From assembly GCF_900105595.1 (NCBI RefSeq), contig NZ_LT629784.1, forward strand, positions 248,001-312,000: DNA of 64,000 nucleotides, written 5' to 3'. The notes under the pieces were generated by a model that ran no database searches, was not told the origin of the DNA, and worked only from the letters and a program-made list of their open reading frames with translations. Positions 42,858 through 51,563 of this stretch are shown in pieces. The first letter of the stretch is position 1, and each line of letters begins with the position of its first letter. The position numbers and the translations under genes were made by a program. Origin of the DNA: Stappia sp. ES.058 (GTDB lineage: Bacteria > Pseudomonadota > Alphaproteobacteria > Rhizobiales > Stappiaceae).

Positions 42858-44089
42858 TGGCCGATTTCTTCGCTCACGTCGCGCTTGGCGAAAGCAGAAC
42901 ATCGGTGGGCCAGTTGCGTTTCACCCATACCGGGCCGCGGCAATTCTCGACTTTCGCTTATGGTACCGAATGGATCGAAAACCCGCGCTCCTTCGCCATA
43001 CAGCCCGATTTCCCTCTTGAGGCCGGCCCGTTCCACACTTCGCGACAGCCCGGCAACATGCGCGACGCATTGGCCGGCGTTTTCGCGGATGCGGCTCCGG
43101 ACAGTTGGGGGCGCAGGCTGCTCGAACGCGCCTATGGCAACGGTCTCAACGAATTCGAGTATCTGACGCTTTCCGACGATGCCTGCCGGCAAGGCGCATT
43201 GCGCTTTCTGGATGACAAGGGCGAGGTCATTCGCGGCAAGGCAGCGGACGCCATTCCGCGTCTGGTCGATCTCGAAACCATCACGGCGATCGCGTGGGCT
43301 TATGAGCAAGGCAAGGAAATCTCGCCCGAGCAGATGCAGGCGCTCGCCGGCGCGGGCGGCTCCGGCGGCGCTCGCCCCAAAGCCAATGTCAGGGACGGCG
43401 ACGCGCTGTGGCTGGCGAAGTTCACTTCCGTCCACGATCAGCAGCCGATCGAGCGGGTCGAGGTCGCGACGCTGCGCCTGGCGGCAGCCTGCGGTATCCG
43501 TACACCCGAGGCGCGGTTGGAACTGGCGGACACGCCGTTTCCAGTTGCACTGATCCAGCGGTTCGACCGACGCGGGGCCTCACGGATTCCCTACATCTCC
43601 GCGCGCACCGCACTCGGCAAGACGGGGGTGGAACTGGGCTCCTATACGGAGATCGTCGATTTCATGCGGTCTTATTCACCCGATCCTTCCGACGATTTCC
43701 GCGAACTCTACCGGCGTCTGATCTTCACGATCCTCGTGTCCAACAAGGACGATCATCTAAAGAACCATGGGTTCCTCTATGTGGGGGCGGGTCAGTGGCG
43801 CTTGTCGCCGGTATTCGATGTGAACCCGGCGCCTGATCGCAACCCGCATCTCGAGACAGCGATCCTCGAAGGCGGCGCCCATGATCGGTCGATCAACCTC
43901 GCACTGGAATCCTGCGAGTTTTTCGAGATTCCCGACGCAGAGGCACGGGAGACGATCCGGAACATGGCGCAGCGCATTTCGGACGGATGGCGGGAAGCCT
44001 TTAGGCAGGTTGGCGTCTCCGGCGCGCTGGCGCGTGACTATGAGGCTGCTTTCGTCGGCGCTGAGATGGAAACGGCGTACGCTCTTTAA
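42857..44089 (+). CDS. hipA: HipA-family serine/threonine kinase toxin
   Basis: 410 aa, close to the family's usual ~430. The N-terminal HipA subdomain (~1-110) is followed by the kinase core with glycine-rich GAGGSGGARPKA (~165-176), catalytic motif NKDDHLKNHGF (N296, D298, H300, N303) and the metal-binding D321 in SPVFDVNP. All catalytic residues are present, so the kinase looks active. HipA proteins phosphorylate targets such as GltX or ribosomal/tRNA enzymes and induce dormancy. It is coupled to hipB by a one-base overlap. As an island-borne module it may stabilise the element. Confidence 0.88.
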   Translation: MADFFAHVALGESRTSVGQLRFTHTGPRQFSTFAYGTEWIENPRSFAIQPDFPLEAGPFHTSRQPGNMRDALAGVFADAAPDSWGRRLLERAYGNGLNEFEYLTLSDDACRQGALRFLDDKGEVIRGKAADAIPRLVDLETITAIAWAYEQGKEISPEQMQALAGAGGSGGARPKANVRDGDALWLAKFTSVHDQQPIERVEVATLRLAAACGIRTPEARLELADTPFPVALIQRFDRRGASRIPYISARTALGKTGVELGSYTEIVDFMRSYSPDPSDDFRELYRRLIFTILVSNKDDHLKNHGFLYVGAGQWRLSPVFDVNPAPDRNPHLETAILEGGAHDRSINLALESCEFFEIPDAEARETIRNMAQRISDGWREAFRQVGVSGALARDYEAAFVGAEMETAYAL

Positions 44090-44234
44090 GTCATATCTGA
44101 CGGATAAATTCAGATAATTAGTCAAAAATGATCGGCTTCGAGGGCAGATCTGCCTCATGAACACTGGTTACGCTGCTTCGATGGTCATGGGACGAACCAA
44201 AGAACCATGAAGCCGGGGCACCGTACTCAAGGCT

Positions 44235-44999
44235 TCAAAAACGCGTGCGTTGATATGGCCATGGTTCGATCAGGCGCCCGTGACGGTCGGGCTTCTTCCG
44301 AACGATCTCCGCCGAAAGAACGTCATCTATCCGTGCGCGTGCTGCCTCCTCTCTCAAGACCAACGCTTGCCGTTTTTCAAAGTCGTGCTCCCACAACAGC
44401 GCCTCCTGGCATTCGAGGACCGCGGCCCTTTCGGCGAGGACTTTGGGATGCGTGTGCAGCCAACGTACAAAGGCGACCGCACCTGGCGTTCGCTGCCAAA
44501 GGTCGCCGCACTGATCCAGATAGCTGCGAGCCGTCTCCGGTTCGGCAAGGTTCGAGCCGTGCCAAATCGCAAGCGCCGCCGGCTCCGGGTTCCCTGACAA
44601 CATCTCTGCGATATAGCCGTTCGCGACAAAACCATGGCGCAGCTTAGTCGCGGCAGAGACGGGATCACCGGCCTTCAGGTGCAGCAGCGCATGCTCATAG
44701 TAATAAGGCGGGTAGTGTGCGGCTTCATCCGTGAAGATGCACTCGGCCTTTGCCGTTTCGCCAGCCCGCAGATATTCCGAGCCAATCAGGTAGCGGATGC
44801 CCTGATTGTCGTTGGGATTCCAGGCCAGCATCTTTTCCATCAGTCGTACAGCGTCCTTGCGCTGGCCAAGCCGGAGCTGCGACAGGACGACGCGATGGGC
44901 CGCGCGCAGAAAGGCGCGATTTTCCAGGAAGCCCCATTCAATCGAACCGGCGTAGCCGACCGGGATCGCACGCGCACCTATATCCAGCCCTTGGGTCAT
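44235..44999 (-). CDS. TPR-containing protein, probably N-terminally truncated
   Basis: 254 aa from ATG 44999; the frame is open to 45086. The middle (~20-120) resembles ST7/TPR-type proteins: GFLENRAFLRAAHRVVLSQLRLGQRKDAVRLMEKMLAWNPNDNQGIRYLIGSEYLRAGETAKAECIF. Full-length relatives, as I recall, have a longer N-terminal region before the motif, so the beginning may be missing. Function unknown. It is the last gene of the island before attR. Confidence 0.6.
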   Translation of the reverse strand: MTQGLDIGARAIPVGYAGSIEWGFLENRAFLRAAHRVVLSQLRLGQRKDAVRLMEKMLAWNPNDNQGIRYLIGSEYLRAGETAKAECIFTDEAAHYPPYYYEHALLHLKAGDPVSAATKLRHGFVANGYIAEMLSGNPEPAALAIWHGSNLAEPETARSYLDQCGDLWQRTPGAVAFVRWLHTHPKVLAERAAVLECQEALLWEHDFEKRQALVLREEAARARIDDVLSAEIVRKKPDRHGRLIEPWPYQRTRF

Positions 45000-45148
45000 T
45001 TGGGACCGTCGGCGGACGGCCGACTGGGGGGTAATGACGTGCAACCTGAGTTGTCCCCGATTTTGGGTTAGCCTGTTCTTGAACATAAGAGGAGGCAGGC
45101 CTCCTCAGCGATTAAGGATGGTGCTGGCTGCATTGATTTCGCTGATTT

Positions 45149-45160
45149 TGACGGTACTTT
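45149..45160 (+). repeat. Right copy of TGACGGTACTTT
   Basis: This 12 bp motif is identical to those at 27830-27841 and 27902-27913 beside the integrase. Occurrence only at the two ends of the island suggests a role in recombination or in ending transcription. Confidence 0.5.
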
Positions 45161-45211
45161 ATCGAGGGAAAAAGATTCGAGGTCTGAGGTCTATGCCTCA
45201 CCGGGAAACGG

Positions 45212-45228
45212 CCGATAGATGCCGATAG
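45212..45228. repeat. Right copy of the inverted repeat pair at the island ends
   Basis: CCGATAGATGCCGATAG, the reverse complement of 27719-27735 at 16 of 17 positions, about 150 bp inside the right boundary. Confidence 0.45.
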
Positions 45229-45374
45229 TTCACAGATTTTTTTCTGTGCAAAAGTTTCCGGAAAAATCAACAAAATCAAAAGGATAACTTTTTGACGGCC
45301 TGTGTCACGGATCTGGGCACCGAAATGAAGTTTTTCTGCAGGAAAATCAATTCCTTAGGACGGAAAAAATATTA

Positions 45375-45386
45375 GAGTGGGAATGA
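45375..45386 (+). other. attR core
   Basis: GAGTGGGAATGA, an exact copy of the last 12 bases of guaA, in the same orientation 17,749 bp away. It marks the right boundary of the island. Confidence 0.75.
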
Positions 45387-45631
45387 GCGGGATCCGGCAG
45401 GCATTTGCGATGCGAGGTTCGAAAACGCATGACCTGTGCGCGACGTCCCGCCCGTCTTGAGCCCGGGCGTATTTGCATCTTCGCATAACTGGCGGCAACG
45501 TCGTCGGCTGACGCGGGTCCAGTCGGTCCACGCCGATTGCGGAACAGGATGCGGATTGACGCGTCTTTCGCACACGGTCCGTTTGTGTTGCAGCCGTCAA
45601 GGCGCGCGCCAGCCGAAGGTCGAAAGATAAA

Positions 45632-46429
45632 ATGATAAATCTTCGCGCCTGGAAATACGCTCTGTGGAAAGCCCGCTTGATGCGTCGCACCAACGCGCCG
45701 TTCTGGGTGGTGCGCGCCCATTTCCTGTCGGATCTTTTCCGCAAGCGGTTCGAACGTTCCTCCGAAGCGGGACAGCGCTACAGGAGCGCCCGCGATGACT
45801 TCAGGCTCAGCTTGCAGAACCTGAAGTTCGACCAGGACTGGTTCAGCGGAAGCATCCCGACTCTTTTGCGTGCCATGGACAAGACAGGACTGGCGGAAAG
45901 GACAGGTTTGAACTGTCTGGAGATTGGTTGCTGGCAAGGGGTTTCAACCAGTTTCTTCCTGAGGACCATGAGCGATTCGCGATGGACATGCGTGGACACC
46001 TGGGAAGGGTCCGACGAACACAAGAGCGGCCACTACGCAACGACAAAGGCGCTGGAACGGGTGGAGGAGACCTTCGATGCCAATCTGTCTGTGTTCGCCG
46101 GTCGATACGAAAAATACAAGGGCACGTCGCTTTCCTTCTACAGTCTCGCCGACATCAAGGATCCCTACGACCTGATCTTCATCGACGGGTCGCATCACAG
46201 CGACGATGTCATCGTTGACGCCGTGAACTGTTTCGAGATGTTGCGCGACAGAGGCGTTCTGATCTTCGACGATTATTTCTGGGTGTATTACGATCGGGAG
46301 ATGGACAATCCGGCCGGTGCCATCAATGCGTTTTTGCGCCTGAAGCGCGACTGCCTGGAAATAATCTGCTTCGACTATCAGTTGATCGTCAGAAAGCATT
46401 CGGATGCGGTACGCCGGGAGCCGGACTGA
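45632..46429 (+). CDS. Class I SAM-dependent methyltransferase (Methyltransf_24-like)
   Basis: 265 aa. SAM-binding motif I LEIGCWQGVSTSF (~94-106), motif II acidic D in TCVDTWEG, and DLIFIDGSHHSDDVIVDAVNCFEMLRDRGVLIFDDYFW (~180-217), the pattern of FkbM/Methyltransf_24 enzymes linked to glycan or secondary-metabolite modification. No signal peptide. It is the first gene beyond attR and has no obvious partner. Substrate unknown. Confidence 0.85.
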   Translation: MINLRAWKYALWKARLMRRTNAPFWVVRAHFLSDLFRKRFERSSEAGQRYRSARDDFRLSLQNLKFDQDWFSGSIPTLLRAMDKTGLAERTGLNCLEIGCWQGVSTSFFLRTMSDSRWTCVDTWEGSDEHKSGHYATTKALERVEETFDANLSVFAGRYEKYKGTSLSFYSLADIKDPYDLIFIDGSHHSDDVIVDAVNCFEMLRDRGVLIFDDYFWVYYDREMDNPAGAINAFLRLKRDCLEIICFDYQLIVRKHSDAVRREPD

Positions 46430-46508
46430 GCGATCTCTGTGCCGCGCCCGTTTCGGGGCGCGACCCGCTTGCCCGGACGACGACCGCAGAACCGTTTTCG
46501 GCTTCCCC

Positions 46509-46587
46509 CTAGTGGAGCTTTTGAATTTGACATTTGATCAGGAGCCTCGCCGCAAACGGGACTCAAATGTCAAATTCGCTCCACTAG
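46509..46587. mobile_element. 79 bp palindromic element with CTAG ends
   Basis: The left arm starts CTAGTGGAGC and carries GAATTTGACATTTGA. The right arm is its reverse complement (TCAAATGTCAAATTC then GCTCCACTAG), differing by a four-base insertion in the left arm. The loop is about 25 bases. CTAG at both tips (46509-46512, 46584-46587) may be a target duplication, as in the element at 5620. The right CTAG supplies the TAG stop codon of the YciI gene. It could also act as a bidirectional terminator. Confidence 0.6.
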
Positions 46588-46901
46588 CGCAGCCGCGACC
46601 GCGGGATCCAGTCGGCGACCATGCGCGGGTGGAACTCCGTGATGGCATAGTCCGCGCAGCTCTCGCGGTGGAACGGATCTTCCCGGAGGTAGGTTTCGAT
46701 CAGCGCGCGCGAGGCGGCGCATGCGATGATGACGCCGCCGTCGCGCGGCTCCTTCGGACCGGAAAACAGAAACAATCCAGCCTCGTACCCTTTCTCCAGG
46801 AAGACAACGTGTTCTTCGTGCAGCGCATCGATGCGTTCGAGCGATACGGTGTAGGTCAAGTCGATCACGAACAGGGTGTTGGCAGGTTCACTCGATGTCA
46901 T
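46584..46901 (-). CDS. YciI-family protein
   Basis: 105 aa, single YCII-related domain: TLFVIDLTYTVSLERIDALHEEHVVFLEKGYEAGLFLFSGPKEPRDGGVIIACAASRALIETYLREDPFHRESCADYAITEFHP. The conserved H in LHEEH and the D in REDPF are the putative active-site residues of this dimeric alpha-beta barrel family, whose biochemical role is mostly unknown. Its start overlaps the 3' end of the upstream LysR gene by 14 bp, so the two are co-transcribed. Its stop is formed by the palindromic element. Confidence 0.88.
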   Translation of the reverse strand: MTSSEPANTLFVIDLTYTVSLERIDALHEEHVVFLEKGYEAGLFLFSGPKEPRDGGVIIACAASRALIETYLREDPFHRESCADYAITEFHPRMVADWIPRSRLR

Positions 46902-47805
46902 TCCCGGTCTCCGTTTCCGTATCGGTGTTCAGTTGTCTCCCAAGCCATTCGCGGAAAGCCAGCACCGGCGACTTGTTTCTTCGTTCCGGCGCGGCGAGCA
47001 GGAAGTAACTGCCTGTCGCGATGTCGGTGTCGAACAGCTCCACAAGCTGACCTTCGCCGATTTCGCGTGCCACCGATAGTTGCGTTGCAAGGGCAATGCC
47101 CTGATGAGCGGCCGCCGCATCCAGTCCAAGGCTTGCGGTCCACAGTTTGGGTCCCGACAGGGGAGCCGAGGGTTCGACACCGGCCGCCGTGAGCCAGCGC
47201 TCCCACTGACTGTGGTCGCGCTCATGGATAAGCGACTGGCCGGCAAGCGCGGAAAGACTGGCGGGGCGTCCGTTGCGTGCAAGCCAGGCGGGACTGGCGA
47301 CCGGGAACATTCTGGGTGTGACCAACCGCTCCGCGTTGACGGGAAGGGCGTTGTCAGGCGCAAAGCCGATGAAGAGATCCGCTTCATGAGCTTCGAAATC
47401 CGGGGGTGTTTCGGTTGCACGGATCGAAACGTCGAGACCGGGCAGAAGTCGTTCGATCTCGGCAAGTCGGGGACCGAGCCAGCGCCCGGCAAGCCCCGGC
47501 ATGGCCCAGACCCGAAGGCTTGTCGGCACGCCGCGCGGCGCAATGGTTTCAAACGCGCCCGACAGGGCGGCAAAGGCCGTCTCGGTGGCCGCGAATACCG
47601 TTTCCCCCTCCGGCGTCAGTCGCGCGCCGCGCGGGGTGCGCTCAAGCAGCTTTGCTCCCACCCAGGCCTCCAGCGCGCGCAAGTGCCGGCTCACCACCGT
47701 GTGCGACAGGCCGAGCGCGGCGGCGCCCCTGCGGATGCTTCCGCTGTGGCCAACGGCATGAAGCGCACGCACGAGATGGAGCGGGGGCAGGGCGGGAAGC
47801 GGCAT
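46888..47805 (-). CDS. LysR-family regulator (GcvA-like), divergent from gabT
   Basis: 305 aa from ATG 47805; the longer open frame to 48009 overlaps gabT and is not expected to be used. HTH: HLVRALHAVGHSGSIRRGAAALGLSHTVVSRHLRALEAWVG; effector domain ~90-290. It is divergent from the gabT-led operon with a 136 bp gap, so it is a good candidate regulator of GABA/putrescine use. Confidence 0.9.
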   Translation of the reverse strand: MPLPALPPLHLVRALHAVGHSGSIRRGAAALGLSHTVVSRHLRALEAWVGAKLLERTPRGARLTPEGETVFAATETAFAALSGAFETIAPRGVPTSLRVWAMPGLAGRWLGPRLAEIERLLPGLDVSIRATETPPDFEAHEADLFIGFAPDNALPVNAERLVTPRMFPVASPAWLARNGRPASLSALAGQSLIHERDHSQWERWLTAAGVEPSAPLSGPKLWTASLGLDAAAAHQGIALATQLSVAREIGEGQLVELFDTDIATGSYFLLAAPERRNKSPVLAFREWLGRQLNTDTETETGNDIE

Positions 47806-47941
47806 GGGCGGGTCGGTCCGAATGGCGGGAGTGGAAACCCTAGTGCACCGGGGTGGCTGGTGCAATCGCGGCTCCATTCGAGCCGGCGCGCTGCTACAGC
47901 GGTGCATGACACTGTGTCCCTGCTTGACCGATGGAGCCACC

Positions 47942-49219
47942 ATGACCGCCAGGACGAATGCTGCCCTCGCCGCCCGTCGCAACGCCGCCGTGCCGCGTGG
48001 CATTGCCAATGCGACAGCAATCTATGCAGATCGCGCGCTGAACAGTGAGGTCTGGGATGTCGAGAGCCGGCGCTATATCGATTTTGCTGGCGGCATCGCG
48101 GTGCTCAACACGGGTCATCTGCATCCGCGCGTGATCGCGGCCGCGCGGTCGCAGATGGACGCCTTTACCCATACCGCCTTTCAGATCATGCCCTACGAGC
48201 CTTATGTGGCGCTCGCCGAGAAGCTGAACGCGCTGGCCCCCATCGACGGGGAACTGCGCAGCGCGTTTTTCTCCACCGGGGCCGAAGCTGTCGAAAACGC
48301 CATCAAGATCGCGCGCGCGGCAACCGGCCGCCCCGGCGCCATCGCCTTTACCGGCGCATTTCACGGGCGCACGCATCTGACCATGGGGCTGACCGGCAAG
48401 GTGTCTCCGTACCGCGACGGGTTGGGAATCGGACCAGCCGGGGTGCACCATCTGCCGTTTCCCTTTGCCGTTGAAGGGGTGAGCGTTGCCGACTCGCTGG
48501 CCGCGCTCGATCGTCTGTTCCGCGCCGATATCGCGCCGAGCGATGTGGCGGCGATCATCATCGAGCCGGTGCAGGGCGAGGGCGGGTTCCACGAGGCCCC
48601 GGCGGAGTTGCTCAAGGCCTTGCGCGAGATCGCCACGCGTCACGGCATCGTGCTGATCGCGGACGAGATCCAGTCCGGTATCGCGCGCACCGGCAAGTGG
48701 TTCGCCATCGAACATTCGGGCGTTTCCCCGGACCTGATCACCGTCGCCAAGTCTCTGGCTGGCGGGTTTCCGTTGTCGGGTGTGGTCGGGCGCGCCGAGA
48801 TCATGGACAAGCCGGCACCGGGCAGTCTCGGCGGCACTTATGCGGGCAATCCGGTCGCCTGTGCGGCCGCGCTCGCCGTGCTGGAGGTGATCGAGGACGA
48901 GGGTCTTCTCGCCCGGGCCGACGACATGGGTGCGCGCATCAAGCAGAGGCTTTCGGCTTTTGCGGAAAACACCGCCGGCGTTTCCATCGGCGGGCTGCGC
49001 GGAGCGGGCGCGATGATCGCCTTTGACCTTGTGGACGCCGACGGCAAGCCGGACGCGGCGGCGGCGAAACAGGTCGCCGCGCGGGCGCTCGACGCCGGCC
49101 TGCTTCTTCTCACCTGCGGCATCCATGGCAACACGATCCGCATTCTGGTGCCACTGACCGTCCAGGACGCCGTGCTCGACGAAGGGCTTGGCCTGCTTGA
49201 ACTTGCCCTCAATCCCTGA
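47942..49219 (+). CDS. gabT: 4-aminobutyrate aminotransferase (class III)
   Basis: 425 aa from ATG 47942 with GGAG upstream. Class III PLP aminotransferase: phosphate-binding STGAEAVENAIKIAR (~111-125), GAFHGRTH (~138-145), D241 in IADEIQSG and the Schiff-base lysine K270 in TVAKSLAGG. IIEPVQGEGG and GGTYAGNP are as in GabT/PuuE. It converts GABA and 2-oxoglutarate to succinate semialdehyde and glutamate. It is followed 31 bp later by a succinate-semialdehyde dehydrogenase, which supports the GABA assignment. Confidence 0.85.
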   Translation: MTARTNAALAARRNAAVPRGIANATAIYADRALNSEVWDVESRRYIDFAGGIAVLNTGHLHPRVIAAARSQMDAFTHTAFQIMPYEPYVALAEKLNALAPIDGELRSAFFSTGAEAVENAIKIARAATGRPGAIAFTGAFHGRTHLTMGLTGKVSPYRDGLGIGPAGVHHLPFPFAVEGVSVADSLAALDRLFRADIAPSDVAAIIIEPVQGEGGFHEAPAELLKALREIATRHGIVLIADEIQSGIARTGKWFAIEHSGVSPDLITVAKSLAGGFPLSGVVGRAEIMDKPAPGSLGGTYAGNPVACAAALAVLEVIEDEGLLARADDMGARIKQRLSAFAENTAGVSIGGLRGAGAMIAFDLVDADGKPDAAAAKQVAARALDAGLLLLTCGIHGNTIRILVPLTVQDAVLDEGLGLLELALNP

Positions 49220-49250
49220 TCGACACCCTGAGCGAAACGGAGTTACCGCA

Positions 49251-50702
49251 ATGGCTGACACACCCTATTCCGCCGTGCTTGAAACCCGCTGCCTGGTCGG
49301 GGGCGCCTGGGAGGGCGAGGGCACGACCCCGGTCACGGACCCGGCGTGTGGCGATACGCTGGCCCATGTTCCCGATCTCGGCGCTGCCGGCGCACAGCGC
49401 GCCGTCGATGCGGCCGCCGCCGCGCTCGGGCCCTGGGGCGCGGAGACCGTCAAGACCCGCGCGCGCATCCTGCGGGCCTGGTACGACCTTGTGCTGGAGA
49501 ACCGCGAGGCGCTCGCCGCGCTTCTAACGGCGGAACAGGGCAAGCCGCTTGCCGAGGCGCTGGGCGAGATCGACTATGCCGCTTCCTACATCGAGTATTA
49601 CGCGGAAGAAGCCAAGCGCATCCTTGGCGAGGTGATCCCGGCCGCCGCTGGCAACGCCCGCGCGATGGTGTTGCGCCAGCCGATCGGCGTCGTCGCGGTG
49701 ATCACGCCGTGGAACTTCCCGGCGGCCATGATCACCCGCAAGGTCGCTCCGGCGCTCGCCTGCGGCTGCGCTGTGGTGTTGAAGCCGGCTCCCGAAACGC
49801 CGCTCACCGCACTTGCGCTTGCGCGCCTTGCCGACCGCGCCGGGGTGCCGGCCGGCGTTCTCAACGTGATCACCGGCGACGCGCCGGCCATCGGCGATGT
49901 CTTCCTGTCGCATGAGGATGTGCGTCTCGTCGGCTTCACGGGCTCGACGGCGGTCGGCAAGCACCTGATGCGCGGGGCTGCCGACGGTATGAAGCGGGTC
50001 GCGCTGGAGCTTGGCGGCAACGCCCCCTTCATCGTCTTCGACGATGCGGATCTCGATGCGGCCGTGGCCGGCGTGATCGCGTCCAAGTTTCGCAACATGG
50101 GCCAGACCTGCGTTTGCGCGAACCGGATCTATGTTCAGTCGGGTGTTCACGACGCCTTCGTGGAGCGTCTTGCCGCCGCCGTGAAGTCCTTGAAAGTTGG
50201 CGACGGGCGCGAGCCGGGCGTCCAGCAGGGACCGCTGATCAACATGGCCGCGGTGGAGAAGGTCGAGGCGCATGTCGCGGATGCGCTGGAAAAGGGCGGC
50301 ACGCTCGTCACCGGCGGCAAGCGGCATGCGCTTGGACAAACCTTCTTCGAGCCGACCGTGGTGACCGGCATGCGCGCCGACATGCTGGCGGCCTGCAGCG
50401 AGACCTTCGGACCGATCGCGCCGGTCTTTGCCTTCGAGAGCGAGGCGGAGGTGCTGGCGGCGGCCAACGACAGCGACGCCGGGCTTGCTGCCTATTTCTT
50501 CACTCGCGACCTGTCGCGCACCTACCGGATGTTGGAGCGTCTGCAGTTCGGTATGGTCGGATGCAACACAGGCGTGCTGTCGTCCGAGCTTGCACCCTTC
50601 GGCGGCGTCAAGCAGAGCGGAAATGCGCGCGAAGGATCGCATCACGGTATTGCGGAGTTCACCGAGCTGAAATATGGGGTGATCGGTGGCCTGGAGCTTT
50701 GA
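49251..50702 (+). CDS. gabD: Succinate-semialdehyde dehydrogenase
   Basis: 483 aa from ATG 49251. Aldehyde dehydrogenase fold: ITPWNFPAAMITRKVAPALACGC (~151-173), KPAPETPLTALALA, FTGSTAVGK, general base E253 in ELGGNAPFIVFDDADLD and nucleophile C287 in GQTCVCANR. The 178-185 KPAxxTP pattern and the C-x-C at the active site are typical of GabD-type enzymes. It oxidises succinate semialdehyde to succinate. It ends 4 bp before the next gene. Confidence 0.87.
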   Translation: MADTPYSAVLETRCLVGGAWEGEGTTPVTDPACGDTLAHVPDLGAAGAQRAVDAAAAALGPWGAETVKTRARILRAWYDLVLENREALAALLTAEQGKPLAEALGEIDYAASYIEYYAEEAKRILGEVIPAAAGNARAMVLRQPIGVVAVITPWNFPAAMITRKVAPALACGCAVVLKPAPETPLTALALARLADRAGVPAGVLNVITGDAPAIGDVFLSHEDVRLVGFTGSTAVGKHLMRGAADGMKRVALELGGNAPFIVFDDADLDAAVAGVIASKFRNMGQTCVCANRIYVQSGVHDAFVERLAAAVKSLKVGDGREPGVQQGPLINMAAVEKVEAHVADALEKGGTLVTGGKRHALGQTFFEPTVVTGMRADMLAACSETFGPIAPVFAFESEAEVLAAANDSDAGLAAYFFTRDLSRTYRMLERLQFGMVGCNTGVLSSELAPFGGVKQSGNAREGSHHGIAEFTELKYGVIGGLEL

Positions 50703-50706
50703 CCCC

Positions 50707-51450
50707 ATGATGCAGACAAAACCCGTGATTGCCGTCATCGCCTGCGTCCGCGAGGTCGAGGGCGAGGCGGCGAGCATCGTCAAGCGGCGCTATCTCGATG
50801 CGGTTGCCCGTTACTGCGATGCGATCCCTGTCATCGCGCCGGCGATGGGCGATGCGGATGACGCGGCCGCCCTGGTCGCGAGGGTCGATGCCGTGTTGCT
50901 GACAGGCTCGAATTCCAACATCGAGCCGTCCCGCTATGCCAGGGACGTGGCCGCCGCGCCGCCCCACGATCGTCATCGCGACGAGACCGCGGCCGGCCTG
51001 ATCGCGGCAGCGATGGCGGCGAACACGCCGCTTTTCGGCGTTTGCAGGGGACTGCAGGAGATCAATGTCGCGCTGGGCGGCACCTTGATCGACGAGCGGG
51101 CAGCGGGACGGTCCGGTCCCTCGCATCATGCGCCCGACGGTGTCGATCTCGCCGAGATGTTCGCCCATGGGCACGATGTCACGGCTGAACCTGGCGGTGT
51201 GCTGGAAGGGGTCGTGGGGGCGGGGTTGCGTCGCGTCAACAGCGTTCACTTCCAGCGCGTTGACCGGCTTGCCCCCGGCCTGCGCGTCGAGGCCCGATCG
51301 AGCGATGGCGTTGTGGAGGCGGTGTCGTCGCAAGACGGCGCGTCGTCCCTGCTCGCCGTGCAGTGGCATCCCGAATGGCAGCCGGAGGGGCGCGCGCACG
51401 ACATGGCTTTCTGGCGTCATGTCGGTGCTGTCGCGCGCGCCGCGATGTGA
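50707..51450 (+). CDS. puuD: Gamma-glutamyl-GABA hydrolase-like class I amidotransferase
   Basis: 247 aa from ATG 50707. Peptidase C26 / PuuD family: catalytic C113 in LFGVCRGLQEINVALGGTL, H221 and E223 in VQWHPEWQ. In the gamma-glutamyl-putrescine pathway PuuD releases GABA from gamma-glutamyl-GABA, which would feed gabT directly. No puuA or puuB is visible in this window. It is translationally close to gabD (4 bp), so they are one transcript. Confidence 0.8.
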   Translation: MMQTKPVIAVIACVREVEGEAASIVKRRYLDAVARYCDAIPVIAPAMGDADDAAALVARVDAVLLTGSNSNIEPSRYARDVAAAPPHDRHRDETAAGLIAAAMAANTPLFGVCRGLQEINVALGGTLIDERAAGRSGPSHHAPDGVDLAEMFAHGHDVTAEPGGVLEGVVGAGLRRVNSVHFQRVDRLAPGLRVEARSSDGVVEAVSSQDGASSLLAVQWHPEWQPEGRAHDMAFWRHVGAVARAAM

Positions 51451-51563
51451 TGAGCGTTTTGCCCACTCGATAAAATTATTCTATCGCGCAAATTCTGCAT
51501 TCGAATTGGACACATAGCCGTTGATGCCCTGAAATGCTGGTATCTGATAACGGTGAAGGTGCT

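Larger units (their letters stand above)
27638..45386. mobile_element. guaA-associated genomic island, about 17.7 kb
   Basis: Bounded on the left by guaA and its terminal 12 bp, on the right by an exact copy of those 12 bp. It begins with a P4-type integrase reading away from guaA and an AlpA-like regulator. It ends with plasmid-type genes (ParB, DUF932, HipBA, TPR). Short motifs are shared between the two ends: TGACGGTACTTT at 27830, 27902 and 45149, and CTATCGACATCTATCGG at 27719-27735 in inverted near-copy at 45212-45228. The integrase is broken, and several cargo genes are truncated or interrupted, so the island is probably fixed. No conjugation genes were seen. Confidence 0.75.
45000..45631. 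other. Right end of the island and spacer before the methyltransferase
   Basis: 632 bases without a convincing gene. It holds TGACGGTACTTT (45149-45160), the inverted CTATCG-type repeat (45212-45228), an AT-rich stretch (45230-45375) and the attR core (45375-45386). After attR the sequence returns to high GC, and no feature was seen up to the methyltransferase start at 45632. Confidence 0.6.

Noticed and set aside
27638..45386. Idea that the island is an integrative conjugative element or prophage
   Set aside because: No relaxase, type IV secretion, capsid, terminase or tail genes are visible; only an integrase, AlpA and plasmid-like ParB/DUF932 genes.
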